DNA of 63,768 bases. Origin: Peptococcaceae bacterium. Its GTDB lineage: Bacteria > Bacillota > Peptococcia > Peptococcales > Peptococcaceae. The position numbers and the translations under genes were made by a program. Positions 50,150-59,634 of this stretch are shown in pieces (the stretch's first letter is position 1; each line of letters begins with the position of its first letter). The stretch covers positions 1 through 63,768 of the forward strand of contig JAFQEO010000037.1 of the NCBI GenBank assembly GCA_017399005.1, read 5' to 3'. The notes below the pieces were generated by a model. That model did no database searches, was not told the DNA's origin, and saw only the letters and a list, made by a program, of their open reading frames with translations.

Positions 50150-51871
50150 TTAAAACTGATTAAAGTAATCCACCACGCCGGCATAAATGCCTTCCGCCAG
50201 TTTCTGGCGGTATGCATCGGTTGCCAGCAATGCCTCATCGTGCGGATTGCTGAGAAATGCCGTTTCCACCAGTACTGATGGATGGTTGTTCAGCCGCAGC
50301 ACATAGTAGTTGGCCGCTTTTGTCACCGATTTTTCTCCGGTACTTGCGCCCAGCCCTGCACAGATTTTTTGCGCCAGATTATCGGCCAGTGCTTTCTGGC
50401 TGTAGCATTTACCGTTATAGGTATAGGTTTCGGCACCGGTCGCTTTTGTCTCTCCCTCGGTGGAGTTTGCATGGATACTGATGTAGATATCCGGTTCTAA
50501 GCTGTTGCTCATTTCAATGCGCTCAGTCATAAACACACGTTCATTGCGAGCTAAATCGCCACGGGTAAACACAACTCTGGCACCTTCGGCCTCCAGCAGC
50601 TTTTGCAGTTTCACAGCCACCGTATAGCCCACATCGGCATCGGTTACATGTTTCATGGTAATACCCTCGGCACCTACATCAGCACCGCCGTGCCCAGGGT
50701 CCAGCACAATGGTACGGCCTGCCAGGCCGCTGCCGGTCTGGTAACCATTCAGAAGCAGCCAGTCCCCTTCCTGCACGATAGCAGCATAGCCGCCTTTCTC
50801 ATATTCCACGGTCACAGCCGCTTTGCCGGGTTCTGCCGGGGCAACTGTAACAGCAAAGCCTCCGCCCTGTGCGGTCAGTGTATTGTTTACATTCACATTA
50901 TCCAGTGTCAGTTTCAGCTGGGTTTCACTAACAGCATCCACGCTGTAAATATTGCCTTCCCCGTTTCGAACAGACAATACGGTTTTTCTGCCGTCCTGCA
51001 CAATCCGCCCCAGTTCAGCGTCAGTTCTCACACCAGTGGAAACAGCAGCGCTGTTGTCAGCCTCTGCCCTGCTGGCCGATACCAGCCAGGATGCCACCCA
51101 GAATCTGGCACCGTCCTCCATCTGTACCTGATACCACACTTTCCCGTCTTTATCTTTGCTGTTGCCGGTTACCGTCAGCGCATCACCTTCCAGCACCTGG
51201 CCGCTGCGCTGGTAATCGGTTCCGGCTCCAGTACGCAGATTCACCACATCGCCGGTTACATACACGGTTGTGCCGCTGCTGATAACCGATGTACCCGGGC
51301 TGAGGGCATCTTCTGTAACAGCCGGAGTTGGAACCGGCGCAATATTCAGGCCGTTTTCTGCATCAAAGGTATAGTTCCAGCCGAATTCATCCACCGCAAA
51401 CCGCCATGTTAAAGGAAAATATGTAACATCCCGAAATACCAGCAGCGGGTATTCCTCCTGGCTGTTGTCGATGGATTTCCCGTTTACCGTAATGGCAAAT
51501 GCCGGTCTTACCGCTGTGTAATCCGCTGCATTGGTGCTGTCGCTGATATACGGCACATAGGCCTGCTGTGCCGCAAGTGCTTCTGGCACAACATCCAGCT
51601 TCTCAATAACAAGGCCGTTCTCCACAGTCCAGTCCGTTTTCAGCCCCAGCAGACGGGCATCGTGATAAGTCATCGCCACATAGGTGATATCTTTATATAC
51701 CAGCAGCGGATACTGCAGCTGTGTCTGGTCAAAGGTAATGCCGTTCAGGGTTACCGGAAACGCCGGCAGATTCACATTTACCTGTTCGTCGGCCAGTGCT
51801 GCGCCGGATGGCGCCATCAGCAGCCCGGCTGCAAGGCATAAGGTCAGTAATTGTTTTTTCACAGGCTTCAT
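50150..51871 (-). CDS. Exported N-acetylmuramoyl-L-alanine amidase, multidomain
   Basis: 573 residues. Signal peptide about 1-27. Two copper-amine-oxidase-like modules about 30-180 (QYPLLVYKDITYVAMTYHDA, EYPLLVFRDVTYFPLTWRFA), an SH3b domain about 205-265 (VNLRTGAGTDYQRSGQVLEG), an AMIN-like beta region, and Amidase_3 about 390-570. Zinc and catalytic residues are in VLDPGHGGADVGAEG, AIHANS-like ISIHANSTEG and LVETAFLSN. It trims peptidoglycan outside the cell, unlike the phage-type amidase at 48858. Confidence 0.88.
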   Translation of the reverse strand: MKPVKKQLLTLCLAAGLLMAPSGAALADEQVNVNLPAFPVTLNGITFDQTQLQYPLLVYKDITYVAMTYHDARLLGLKTDWTVENGLVIEKLDVVPEALAAQQAYVPYISDSTNAADYTAVRPAFAITVNGKSIDNSQEEYPLLVFRDVTYFPLTWRFAVDEFGWNYTFDAENGLNIAPVPTPAVTEDALSPGTSVISSGTTVYVTGDVVNLRTGAGTDYQRSGQVLEGDALTVTGNSKDKDGKVWYQVQMEDGARFWVASWLVSASRAEADNSAAVSTGVRTDAELGRIVQDGRKTVLSVRNGEGNIYSVDAVSETQLKLTLDNVNVNNTLTAQGGGFAVTVAPAEPGKAAVTVEYEKGGYAAIVQEGDWLLLNGYQTGSGLAGRTIVLDPGHGGADVGAEGITMKHVTDADVGYTVAVKLQKLLEAEGARVVFTRGDLARNERVFMTERIEMSNSLEPDIYISIHANSTEGETKATGAETYTYNGKCYSQKALADNLAQKICAGLGASTGEKSVTKAANYYVLRLNNHPSVLVETAFLSNPHDEALLATDAYRQKLAEGIYAGVVDYFNQF

Positions 51872-52001
51872 TCCTTTTTATGATTTATATCGTTATGTTT
51901 CTCATTCTATTATTTTGCATCAAATGAATAATTGCAAGTACTTTTTACCGGTTTCTGAAAAAAACGTATTTCTTTTTAGTTTTTCTTTCGGGCAAAACAA
52001 A

Positions 52002-52033
52002 AGGAGCTGCCCGTCAAAAACCGGACAACTCCT
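52002..52033 (-). terminator. Rho-independent terminator after degV
   Basis: Minus strand AGGAGTTGTCCGG-loop-GGGCAGCTCCT then TTTGTTTT. Confidence 0.75.
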
Positions 52034-52069
52034 GATAATCCTCTGTTCCTTTTTATGCAGATACTTCTT

Positions 52070-52933
52070 TTATGCTTCCAGCTGATAGAACGCCAGCCCT
52101 ACAGCCCCCATACCAATATGGGTAGCAACAACACTGCCAATCTGCAGATAAATAAATTCATCACAGTCTACATGTTCTTTCAGCTTTTCTACCATATAGT
52201 CGGCAATCTCACGGTTATCGCAGTAACCTACTGTGCAGTACAGCTTTTTATGCGGGTCGATTTTCTCGGCCAGAATGGCAATCAGCCGTTCCAGTGCCTT
52301 GTTGCCTTTATTGCCGCGCACTTTCTCATAAGCGCTGATAACCCCGTTGCTCAGATTCAGAACCGGCTTGATATTCAGCAGCGAGCCAACCATGTGACTT
52401 GCCTTGCCGATTCTGCCGCCTTTGTGCAGATTGTCCAGAGAATCCAGCAGAAAATACAAATCAGAATTCTGAATCATGTAATCAACCTGTGCCAGAATTT
52501 CATCCAGACTTTTTCCTTCCTTCGCCATACAGGCAGCGGACAGTACAATCAGCCCAAGCCCCATAGTGGCTGTGCGGCTGTCAAAATTGTGCACCGTTAC
52601 AGCATCGGCAACCAGCCCTGCTGCCAGTACACTGCTCTGATAGGTTCCGCTCAGCTCGCTGGAAATCTGAATGGAGATAATATGCTCTGCGCCTTCTGCT
52701 GCCAGTTCCCGGTAGGTTTGAGCAAACACAGCCGGCGACGGCTGCGATGTGGTCGGCAGAACAGTGGCCGAGCGCAGAATCTCGTAATATTCTTCGTTGG
52801 TGATATCTATTTTATCTTTGTACGCTTTTCCTTCTGCCAGAACTTCCAGCGGTACAACGCGAATCCCATATCGTTCTACCAGCTCCGGTGTTAGATCGGC
52901 AGTACTGTCAGTCACAATTCTGATATTCGACAT
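52070..52933 (-). CDS. DegV-family fatty-acid-binding protein
   Basis: 287 residues. IVTDSTADLTPELVERYGIR, TSQPSPAVF and VHNFDSRTATMGLGLIVLSA are standard DegV motifs that hold a fatty acid head group; HKGGRIGKASHMVGSLLNIK follows. It acts as the FakB-like carrier for a fatty acid kinase. The next gene upstream (52978-54624) is a DAK2/FakA-like kinase, 44 bases away, so both probably form the exogenous fatty acid kinase. Confidence 0.9.
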   Translation of the reverse strand: MSNIRIVTDSTADLTPELVERYGIRVVPLEVLAEGKAYKDKIDITNEEYYEILRSATVLPTTSQPSPAVFAQTYRELAAEGAEHIISIQISSELSGTYQSSVLAAGLVADAVTVHNFDSRTATMGLGLIVLSAACMAKEGKSLDEILAQVDYMIQNSDLYFLLDSLDNLHKGGRIGKASHMVGSLLNIKPVLNLSNGVISAYEKVRGNKGNKALERLIAILAEKIDPHKKLYCTVGYCDNREIADYMVEKLKEHVDCDEFIYLQIGSVVATHIGMGAVGLAFYQLEA

Positions 52934-52977
52934 GTCGTGTCCCTCCGTTAAAATCAGATAATGCTATCGTCAATTAT

Positions 52978-54624
52978 TTATTCTACAGAAATCAGGTAGG
53001 AGTAAACGGCCTGTGCGCCATTGTACAGTTCAAAATCCACATCCGGATATTCTTCTTCCAGATATGTCAGCAGTTCATTGGCTGCCTCTTCGGTTACATC
53101 GGCACCGTAGTACAGAGTTACCAGTTCCGCATCATCCATCTGCATATTTTCCAGTGTATCGTGAATCAGCTGCTGCATTTCATCGCCTACTGCTTTGATT
53201 TTGCCTTCCACAATCCCCAGCAGCTGGCCTTCTCTGATTTCAAACGCATCGATAGAAGTGTCGCGCACCGCGTAAGTTACTTCACCGGAACGCACATACT
53301 GCATAGATTCTGTCATAGCTTCCACATTGTCATCCAGTTCGCCTTCGCTGTCGTATGCCATCAGCGCTGCAATCCCCTGCGGAATGGTACGGCTTGCCAC
53401 TACCTGCACCTGTACATCTGTACTCATTTTTGCAGCCTGGTCGGCAGCCATAATAATATTTTTATTGTTTGGCAGCAGAACCACCTGGTCTGCATTCACT
53501 TTTTCAATAGCATTGATAAAATCTTCGGTACTCGGGTTCATGGTCTGACCACCGGTAATCACATAGTCAACACCCAGGCTGGCGAAAATTTCGTTCAGCC
53601 CTTCCCCTGCGCTTACGGCAACAACTGCCATGTGTTTATGCTCTGCAGGCATTTCCACGCTGCTGTCAGCCACACCGAAGCGTTCGCTCTGTGCTTTCAT
53701 ATTTTCAATTTTCATATCGTTCAGGTCGCCGTACTCTACAAAGTATTCCAGCACTTTCCCCGGACGATTGGTATGCACATGCACTTTTGTAATATCGCCG
53801 GCACTTACTACCAGTACACAGTCACCCAGTGTGTCCAGATATTCACGTGCAGCCTCTGCATCCACCTGTTTACCGTCACGGCTTCTTACAATCAGTTCGG
53901 TACAGTACTGGAATGTAATCTGGTCCGGATGGATATGGAATTCTGCAAATTCGTTTTCCACAACGGTTTCCTGTTTGTTTTCCGCTGCGAAATCAATCTG
54001 GCCGTTTAAACCAGCCAGCATCCCTTCCACGATGGTCAGCAGCCCTTTTGCACCGGCATCTACTACGCCCGCCTGTTTCAGAACCGGTAAAATTTCCGGT
54101 GTCCGGTCCAGACTGCGGTAGCCTTCTTCCAGATAGGCTTTTAAACAGTCTTCAATGGTGAAGCTGTCTTCATAAACCGATGTTAAATATTCGCTGGCTT
54201 CGCGGCATACAGTCAGAATGGTACCTTCCATTGGTTTTACAACCGCTTTGTAGGCAGATTCCACACCGCCGGCAAACCCTTCCACGAAGCTTTTTGCATC
54301 TGCCTCGTCGCCTTTTGTTACAAAGACTTTGGAAATGCCGCCTAAAATCTGCGACAGAATAACACCCGAGTTGCCGCGGGCCCCCATCAGTGCACCGTAA
54401 GACATCTGTTCTGCAACTTTTGCCACAGTTACTTCATCTTCCGGAATCTGACCCAGAAAACGTGCCACGGAGTTTAATGTTAACGACATATTTGTCCCGG
54501 TATCGCCATCCGGTACTGGGAAAACATTCAGGCTGTCAATCGATGCTTTATCTGTATTCAGTTTATTTACGCCGGCTAAAACCATATTCATAAACAGTTT
54601 GCCATCAATACGTGTATAATCCAA
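52978..54624 (-). CDS. DAK2-domain fatty acid kinase-like protein (FakA/YloV)
   Basis: 548 residues, typical of YloV/FakA. N-terminal DhaL-like kinase domain about 1-200 with NVFPVPDGDTGTNMSLTLNS (Asp cluster for Mg-ATP) and GARGNSGVILSQILGG. Middle domain with TVEYEFAEFHI-like and HVHTNRPGKVLEYFVEYGDL. The C-terminal DegV-like part (YVITGGQTMNPSTEDFINAI, LLPNNKNIIMAADQAAKMS) docks the carrier. It phosphorylates fatty acid bound to a DegV partner. Starts the operon fakA-degV. Confidence 0.9.
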   Translation of the reverse strand: MDYTRIDGKLFMNMVLAGVNKLNTDKASIDSLNVFPVPDGDTGTNMSLTLNSVARFLGQIPEDEVTVAKVAEQMSYGALMGARGNSGVILSQILGGISKVFVTKGDEADAKSFVEGFAGGVESAYKAVVKPMEGTILTVCREASEYLTSVYEDSFTIEDCLKAYLEEGYRSLDRTPEILPVLKQAGVVDAGAKGLLTIVEGMLAGLNGQIDFAAENKQETVVENEFAEFHIHPDQITFQYCTELIVRSRDGKQVDAEAAREYLDTLGDCVLVVSAGDITKVHVHTNRPGKVLEYFVEYGDLNDMKIENMKAQSERFGVADSSVEMPAEHKHMAVVAVSAGEGLNEIFASLGVDYVITGGQTMNPSTEDFINAIEKVNADQVVLLPNNKNIIMAADQAAKMSTDVQVQVVASRTIPQGIAALMAYDSEGELDDNVEAMTESMQYVRSGEVTYAVRDTSIDAFEIREGQLLGIVEGKIKAVGDEMQQLIHDTLENMQMDDAELVTLYYGADVTEEAANELLTYLEEEYPDVDFELYNGAQAVYSYLISVE

Positions 54625-54750
54625 TGCAAGATCCTCCTCGTTTCGCCGATAAATCTATCTTATAATCATACATCATTCTGCGAAACTTTGCAATTTTTAT
54701 CTCGTATTTCGTGAAAAATTTTTCTATTTTCTTTGTAAGACCTAGAGGAA

Positions 54751-54796
54751 AAAACAAGATGCCGCCCGAATATCTTCAGAATCTTCCTGCGGCACC
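54751..54796 (-). terminator. Probable terminator
   Basis: Minus strand GGTGCCGC ... GCGGCATC followed by TTGTTTTTTCC, downstream of the GNAT gene at 54812. Confidence 0.6.
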
Positions 54797-54811
54797 ATTT
54801 TCTGTTTTTAT

Positions 54812-56017
54812 TTAATAATATTCATTAATATACAGCGGCTGTGCCGGCCACATCTGCTGCAGCAGCTGAACAAAAGGCAGCTCTGCCTGCAGCTGATTCT
54901 GCTTCTGCAGCTGCACTGCACTGCGTGCCCCCATCACCAGCTGGCTCAAGCCTTCGATGGTAACCGATATATCCGCAATCGATGCATCCGGCTCTGCAAC
55001 TTCTTCTTTTTTCACTACCGCTTTTCCATTCTGCACAGAAACGCGGAATACGCCCTGATTCCACGGTGCAAATTCATCCTGCACCGCCATACAGAACTCG
55101 GCTGTCACGGTTTGGGGATAACACAGATGTTCCAGGCACGGTTCAAGATCCACAATACGCGCCATCAGAAACGGATAGCGCACTACGGCTGTTTTCGTTG
55201 CCGCCAGCTGCCCTGCCAGCACATCATCATCGGGCAGTTCCAGCCACAGCAGCTGCCCTTCCGGCACATGCTCCATCAGAAACTGCAGCATACCGGCTCG
55301 TGCATCCTCACAACGCCATGCCATCTCACGGATAAACACGGTGTCCTTTCCATTGTCCTTTATCTGATTCCATAAACAGTAGGCCTCTGCCTGTCCATCC
55401 TGCTCCAGCAGATAGCAGAAGGTATTTTCCAGTGCTGCATCTTCCAGCAGTAGCTTCCAGCTTTCTGCACTCCGCTCCACGGCACCGTCATAGTTCTGGA
55501 TAAACGCCCCGTAAATCCGCTGCATGATATCCACTGCATCCTGAAGCTCCGCCTGGCGGATATTGCCCCACGGCTTTGCAGCACAGCGCAGTTCTCGCGG
55601 CATAATTTTAATCTGCTGATGAAAATAGCAGAACGGCCAGCCGTAACGATAATAAAACTGCCCCTCAAATGGCATCAGAAGACTGATGCTCTGTTTTCTA
55701 TCACGCTGCATCTGCAGACATTCCTGCAGCAGCGTACGGGCATAGCCGCGATTTCTCGCTTCCGGCGCAGTATCCACACCAACCACATACCCGCTGTCCA
55801 GAATCTGCCCTCTCAGATGAATGCGGTAGGGAATCACCTGAGCCGATGCCAGCAGCTTACTGCCCTGAAAAATTCCGATTGTGTTTTCCGCCCGGTAATA
55901 GCGCTCAAAATACCACTGCACAAACCGGGGCGTATCATCAAAACAGCGCAGCCACAGTTCCTGCATCTGCGCTGTATCCTGTTCTTCCGCCATACGGCAG
56001 TTTACGGTGTCGGTCAT
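54812..56017 (-). CDS. Eis-like GNAT acetyltransferase
   Basis: 401 residues, length of the Eis group. GNAT core about 1-150: RVIP-like ASAQVIPYRIHLRGQILDSG, then VGVDTAPEARNRGYARTLLQ holding the acetyl-CoA loop (RNRGYA), and PFEGQFYYRYGWPFC. Second GNAT-like domain and SCP2-like C-terminus (VTIEGLSQLVMGARSAVQL) complete the architecture. Eis acetylates aminoglycosides or polyamines in some bacteria. Here the substrate is unknown. Its ATG overlaps the stop of the DUF2156 gene by 4 bases, so the pair is co-translated. Confidence 0.82.
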   Translation of the reverse strand: MTDTVNCRMAEEQDTAQMQELWLRCFDDTPRFVQWYFERYYRAENTIGIFQGSKLLASAQVIPYRIHLRGQILDSGYVVGVDTAPEARNRGYARTLLQECLQMQRDRKQSISLLMPFEGQFYYRYGWPFCYFHQQIKIMPRELRCAAKPWGNIRQAELQDAVDIMQRIYGAFIQNYDGAVERSAESWKLLLEDAALENTFCYLLEQDGQAEAYCLWNQIKDNGKDTVFIREMAWRCEDARAGMLQFLMEHVPEGQLLWLELPDDDVLAGQLAATKTAVVRYPFLMARIVDLEPCLEHLCYPQTVTAEFCMAVQDEFAPWNQGVFRVSVQNGKAVVKKEEVAEPDASIADISVTIEGLSQLVMGARSAVQLQKQNQLQAELPFVQLLQQMWPAQPLYINEYY

Positions 56018-56922
56018 CCCTGATACACTCCCTTGTATTTTTTCACCAGCGCTACCGGATGATACGACATCTTTGCCTTGCGCAGCCCTTCATCCCCGGT
56101 ATCTTCCTCCCGGTTCACAAAATTGACATCGGGCCATTCATGCAGCAGAAACTCCTGGTTGATAGCACTGTACAGCCCGTTAATCGTGCCGTTGGCCTTT
56201 TCCACATGAATAACCACGGTTTCATCGTTGATTTTTTCGCCCATGGTAAATGCCTCAATATGTCCGTTTAAACGGATAACCGCCCCTTTGTAATCCAGCA
56301 CATCAAAGTGGTCCAGCGCTTCCCGGATGGCCTGTTTTTCGCAAATCAGACCAGGGCTGAATTTGCCGCTGCACTCTTTCTGCTTACACCACAGATTGAT
56401 ATAGTCCCATACTTCCTCACGCATATCCGCAGTCAGCGGCTGATATTCATAATCCGGATAGTTTTTGCGGAAATTGCTCAGATGGTTACGTTTGCTGTGA
56501 TATTTTCTGCCTTTCAGCTCCCGCAGGTCATCACCGCTGTACAGATAATCCTCCAGGTCCCGTTCTTCTTCCAGAACAAACATCCCCGGACAGGTTTCCT
56601 CCAGAACCGTTGCAAACGATTCTGTAACTGCACGCAGCATCAGAGGTTTGCCCTGTGCCGCAAAATAGTCACGCAGCTGCATCAGAACCCCTTTCAAATC
56701 ACATTTGGTATAATCGCCGTACGGAGGCAGAATCCAGCTTTCCTCCGCCTGGCCGGGTTTCACTACCAGAAGCCCGTCAATCACAGTCCACTGAACTGCA
56801 TAACAGTCTCTCCAGATAAACATATTAGTGAAAGTACACTCGGAGTTGTTATACTGTCCTTTCCTGAAATAGCTGTTAATCAGTTCTTTATCTTCTAATG
56901 TTAAATCTCGAAATTCTATCAT
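56014..56922 (-). CDS. DUF2156 / phosphatidylglycerol lysyltransferase-like domain protein
   Basis: 302 residues. SYFRKGQYNNSECTFTNMFI and WRDCYAVQWTVIDGLLVVKP open the domain; YLYSGDDLRELKGRKYHSKR and NHLSNFRKNYPDYEYQPLT follow, the LpxBD/DUF2156 acyl-carrier-like motif. RLNGHIEAFTMGEKINDETV is the GNAT-like core. There is no N-terminal flippase membrane part, so it is a soluble relative of MprF's catalytic domain. It is coupled to the acetyltransferase and could modify lipids or peptides. Confidence 0.8.
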   Translation of the reverse strand: MIEFRDLTLEDKELINSYFRKGQYNNSECTFTNMFIWRDCYAVQWTVIDGLLVVKPGQAEESWILPPYGDYTKCDLKGVLMQLRDYFAAQGKPLMLRAVTESFATVLEETCPGMFVLEEERDLEDYLYSGDDLRELKGRKYHSKRNHLSNFRKNYPDYEYQPLTADMREEVWDYINLWCKQKECSGKFSPGLICEKQAIREALDHFDVLDYKGAVIRLNGHIEAFTMGEKINDETVVIHVEKANGTINGLYSAINQEFLLHEWPDVNFVNREEDTGDEGLRKAKMSYHPVALVKKYKGVYQG

Positions 56923-57154
56923 AATCTCTCTCCTGTTTCAAGTTTGCTGTATTCTTTTCACTGTATTTTTTCTTGTCTTAAAATATTTATATCCGTTTTT
57001 CTATTCTTCAAAACGTCACAATTCAGTTGTATTATATTATTTAGCATATTATCTTTATTTTTTATTTCTGCCACTAATCTGCACTTTCCTTTTTTTCTTT
57101 CTCATTGTATCATAAATAATATCATAAATAGTAGCAAAAAGGCAGGTAAATACA

Positions 57155-58201
57155 ATGTCTCAGACAAACTTTCAGAAATCACGGCAGCTGTCTATCTATT
57201 CTGGCAACTGTCTGCGCAATATCAGCCCGATGGCGCAGTGCAGCACCTGTGAACAGCTCTGCCCGGAACACGCACTGTCGTTTCAGGACAATCGCTGGCA
57301 GGCGGTCAACTGCAGCCTCTGCGGATTATGTGCCGCAATCTGCCCGACGCAGGTGTTTCAGATTGACCAGTACCGTATCATACAATATCAGCAAAATGAA
57401 CCGCTCAGCCTTTGCTGTTCCCAGAATACCACTGCCCCGGACAAGGCTCTGCGCGTGAACTGCCTGCAGCAGTTTTCGCCGCTGTCGCTGTTGTATCTAC
57501 TGTATCATCATCCGCAGCTCACCCTTTATATCACACCGGAGCAATGCAGTCGGTGCCGTCACAACTGGTATGTGCAGGGGCTTTTGCAGCAGCTGGGGCA
57601 GTACCAGCTTCCTGCCGACAGGCTGCAGATTATTATGCAGCAGCCGGAAACACAGGCATCTGCTCCTGAAAATCAGCGCCGTGAACTTTTCCGCGGTCTT
57701 TTCCAGCGCACAGAGGAACACTCCAGAAAAACCGTTGTGAACACCGTTGAAAAACTGGCTGCAACATTTTCTTCTGCGGAAGCCGCTATAGAACAGACAG
57801 AAATTTTCCCGGTTCGTCTGCCGCTTTATGCATTGTATGTGAAAAAGCAGCTGCCTGTTCATGCCGAAGCCGAACTGCCATTTCGCCAGATGGAATGCAC
57901 AATCTGCAATTTCTGCAGTGCCTGTACCCGTGTCTGCCCGACACAGGCACTTAACATTCAGGAAAGCGAGCAGCAGAAACAGCTTGTCTTCCAGCCAGAA
58001 CTATGTATCAACTGTAATCTGTGCCAGTCGGTCTGCATGCAGCATGGGCTACAGTGGAGCGATTTTTTAACACAGCAGCAGTTTCTGCAGACACCGCAGC
58101 TGCTGGCACACAGCACCGAAAAAATCTGCACCGAATGCGAACACGAATTTTACCAGTGGCCCGATTCCGATGATTCTGTCTGCCGGTTCTGCAAACATTA
58201 A
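57155..58201 (+). CDS. Multi-cluster ferredoxin-like 4Fe-4S protein
   Basis: 348 residues. N-terminal pair of cluster motifs about 28-66 (CSTCEQLCPEHAL, CSLCGLCAAICPT). A middle region about 90-240 has more Cys (CCSQN, CSRCRHNWYV). A second pair is at about 248-300 (CTICNFCSACTRVCPT, CINCNLCQSVCMQHG). The C-terminal CTECEHEFYQW...CRFCKH is zinc-ribbon-like. It looks like an electron-transfer protein of an anaerobe, partner unknown. Its composition is Gln/Cys-rich and unlike its neighbours. ATG follows AAAGGCAGG. Confidence 0.75.
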   Translation: MSQTNFQKSRQLSIYSGNCLRNISPMAQCSTCEQLCPEHALSFQDNRWQAVNCSLCGLCAAICPTQVFQIDQYRIIQYQQNEPLSLCCSQNTTAPDKALRVNCLQQFSPLSLLYLLYHHPQLTLYITPEQCSRCRHNWYVQGLLQQLGQYQLPADRLQIIMQQPETQASAPENQRRELFRGLFQRTEEHSRKTVVNTVEKLAATFSSAEAAIEQTEIFPVRLPLYALYVKKQLPVHAEAELPFRQMECTICNFCSACTRVCPTQALNIQESEQQKQLVFQPELCINCNLCQSVCMQHGLQWSDFLTQQQFLQTPQLLAHSTEKICTECEHEFYQWPDSDDSVCRFCKH

Positions 58202-58223
58202 AGCAAACCAGATGAAAACAAAT

Positions 58224-58281
58224 AAAAAGCTGTTGCTTCTGAGCGCACATAAAATATGACGCTTCAAAAGCAGCAGCTTTT
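58224..58281. terminator. Bidirectional terminator between convergent genes
   Basis: AAAAAGCTGTTGCTTCTGAGCG ... CGCTTCAAAAGCAGCAGCTTTT, flanked by A and T runs; serves the iron-sulfur gene (plus) and the RlpA-like gene (minus). Confidence 0.75.
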
Positions 58282-58297
58282 CTATTTTATCTGTAAT

Positions 58298-59227
58298 TTA
58301 TTGCGGATACGACACAATTTCCAGTGTCACATGACCGATACCTTTGCTGATCATGCCGAGTTCTCTGGCAGCAGCCGTAGAAATATCAATTACACGCCCG
58401 TGAGAAAATGGACCGCGGTCATTGATTTTCACATCAACCGATTTTCCGTTCCACTGCGCGGTTACACGCACAATGGTGCCAAACGGCAATGTTTTATGGG
58501 CTGCGGTGTATGCATCCTTGTTGTATGCCTCCCCGCTGGAGGTTCTTCTGCCATGGAATTTTGCACCATAGTAAGAAGCCACGCCCTGTTCAAAAACTTC
58601 TCCGCTGAGTACCGCACGGCTCTGCACCGCCCCGGAACGGGATACAACCGGCGCTGCGGTTTTCTGATACTCCGGCAGATTTAAAATCTTTTTGTAGCTG
58701 ATCCCCCCGTTGGTTGGGTTGAAAATGGTCACGCCATCTTTTTTATCAGCATCATTCAGGGTCAGCAGACATTTTTCACGGTTCCATACCAGACCACAGT
58801 TCACCAGGTCGGTATAAAAATGAACCGGCAAATATAAGATATTCCCTTCATGTTTTAAAGCATATACTTTGTTATCCAGACCATATGCTTCACATTTTTC
58901 TAAATCGACAACCATCTGGTATCGATTTTTGCCTGCAGTGACAATCACTTTGTCTTCTGCTTCTCCTACTGCCCAGCTTGTGCTGGCACCATAGGCAGCC
59001 AATACCTCCCGCAGCGGCAGGTAGGTAACATCTCCGCTTTTAATCGCTGCATTTTCGCATTTTACTGTCTGTTTTCCATATAAAATAGTCAATTCTGTTT
59101 CTTCTGCGTTATAAAATGCGCCTGTTTCTTTTGCCGAAACAGACTCTCCTTCGGTGGCAGCATATACCGGCAATGCCAGTAATAACAGAGAAAGTGTCAG
59201 AAAAGTTATCATCCATAACTTTTTCAA
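58298..59227 (-). CDS. RlpA-like cell-wall protein with copper-amine-oxidase-like domain
   Basis: 309 residues. Signal peptide about 1-23. Copper-amine-oxidase-like module about 40-165 (ENAAIKSGDVTYLPLREVLA, YALKHEGNILYLPVHFYTD). C-terminal double-psi beta-barrel about 215-305: GVASYYGAKFHGRRTSSGEA, HKTLPFGTIVRV and KINDRGPFSHGRVIDIS. The essential Asp in NDRGP is present. In RlpA/3D proteins this domain acts on glycan strands. Exported and wall-associated. Confidence 0.85.
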   Translation of the reverse strand: MKKLWMITFLTLSLLLLALPVYAATEGESVSAKETGAFYNAEETELTILYGKQTVKCENAAIKSGDVTYLPLREVLAAYGASTSWAVGEAEDKVIVTAGKNRYQMVVDLEKCEAYGLDNKVYALKHEGNILYLPVHFYTDLVNCGLVWNREKCLLTLNDADKKDGVTIFNPTNGGISYKKILNLPEYQKTAAPVVSRSGAVQSRAVLSGEVFEQGVASYYGAKFHGRRTSSGEAYNKDAYTAAHKTLPFGTIVRVTAQWNGKSVDVKINDRGPFSHGRVIDISTAAARELGMISKGIGHVTLEIVSYPQ

Positions 59228-59534
59228 TTGGCAACTCTCCTTCCATCTGAATTGGGTCTATTATACCAGAAAAATGACCATTCGTAAAGTTTTTCGCCTA
59301 TTTTTATACAGCGTTTCCATATTATATGTTTTTCTTCATTTTAATCTGTGTCCGAAAATACATTCATACCATATTATAAAAACATTTTCTTTCTACACAG
59401 TATAAAAACTATGTAAAACAGCTGAAAACCGCTCAACCATCGCTATTTTATGCCCTTTAGCGCTGTAAAGCGACTCTTTGATTTGATTTTCGCCAACCTT
59501 TTCATTTGAAATATGTGAACAGCAAATTTTACAA
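59228..59534. other. Intergenic stretch without a supported gene
   Basis: About 300 AT-rich bases between the RlpA-like gene and the terminator behind menG. It should contain the promoter of the RlpA-like gene; none stands out. A 69-codon minus-strand frame is not supported by a ribosome site. Confidence 0.5.
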
Positions 59535-59570
59535 ACAAAAAAGGATTCCGAAATCCGCTCCGAAATCCTT
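59535..59570 (-). terminator. Terminator after menG
   Basis: Minus strand AAGGATTTCGG ... CGGAATCC then TTTTTTGTTTG. Confidence 0.7.
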
Positions 59571-59634
59571 AAAAAACGCCCTGTTTTTATGTTAAAATAC
59601 ATTCTATTAAATTTATTGATAGAAAAAATCTGTT

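Noticed and set aside
59393-59602. 69-codon minus-strand ORF
   Set aside because: It runs through the menG terminator and lacks a ribosome site.
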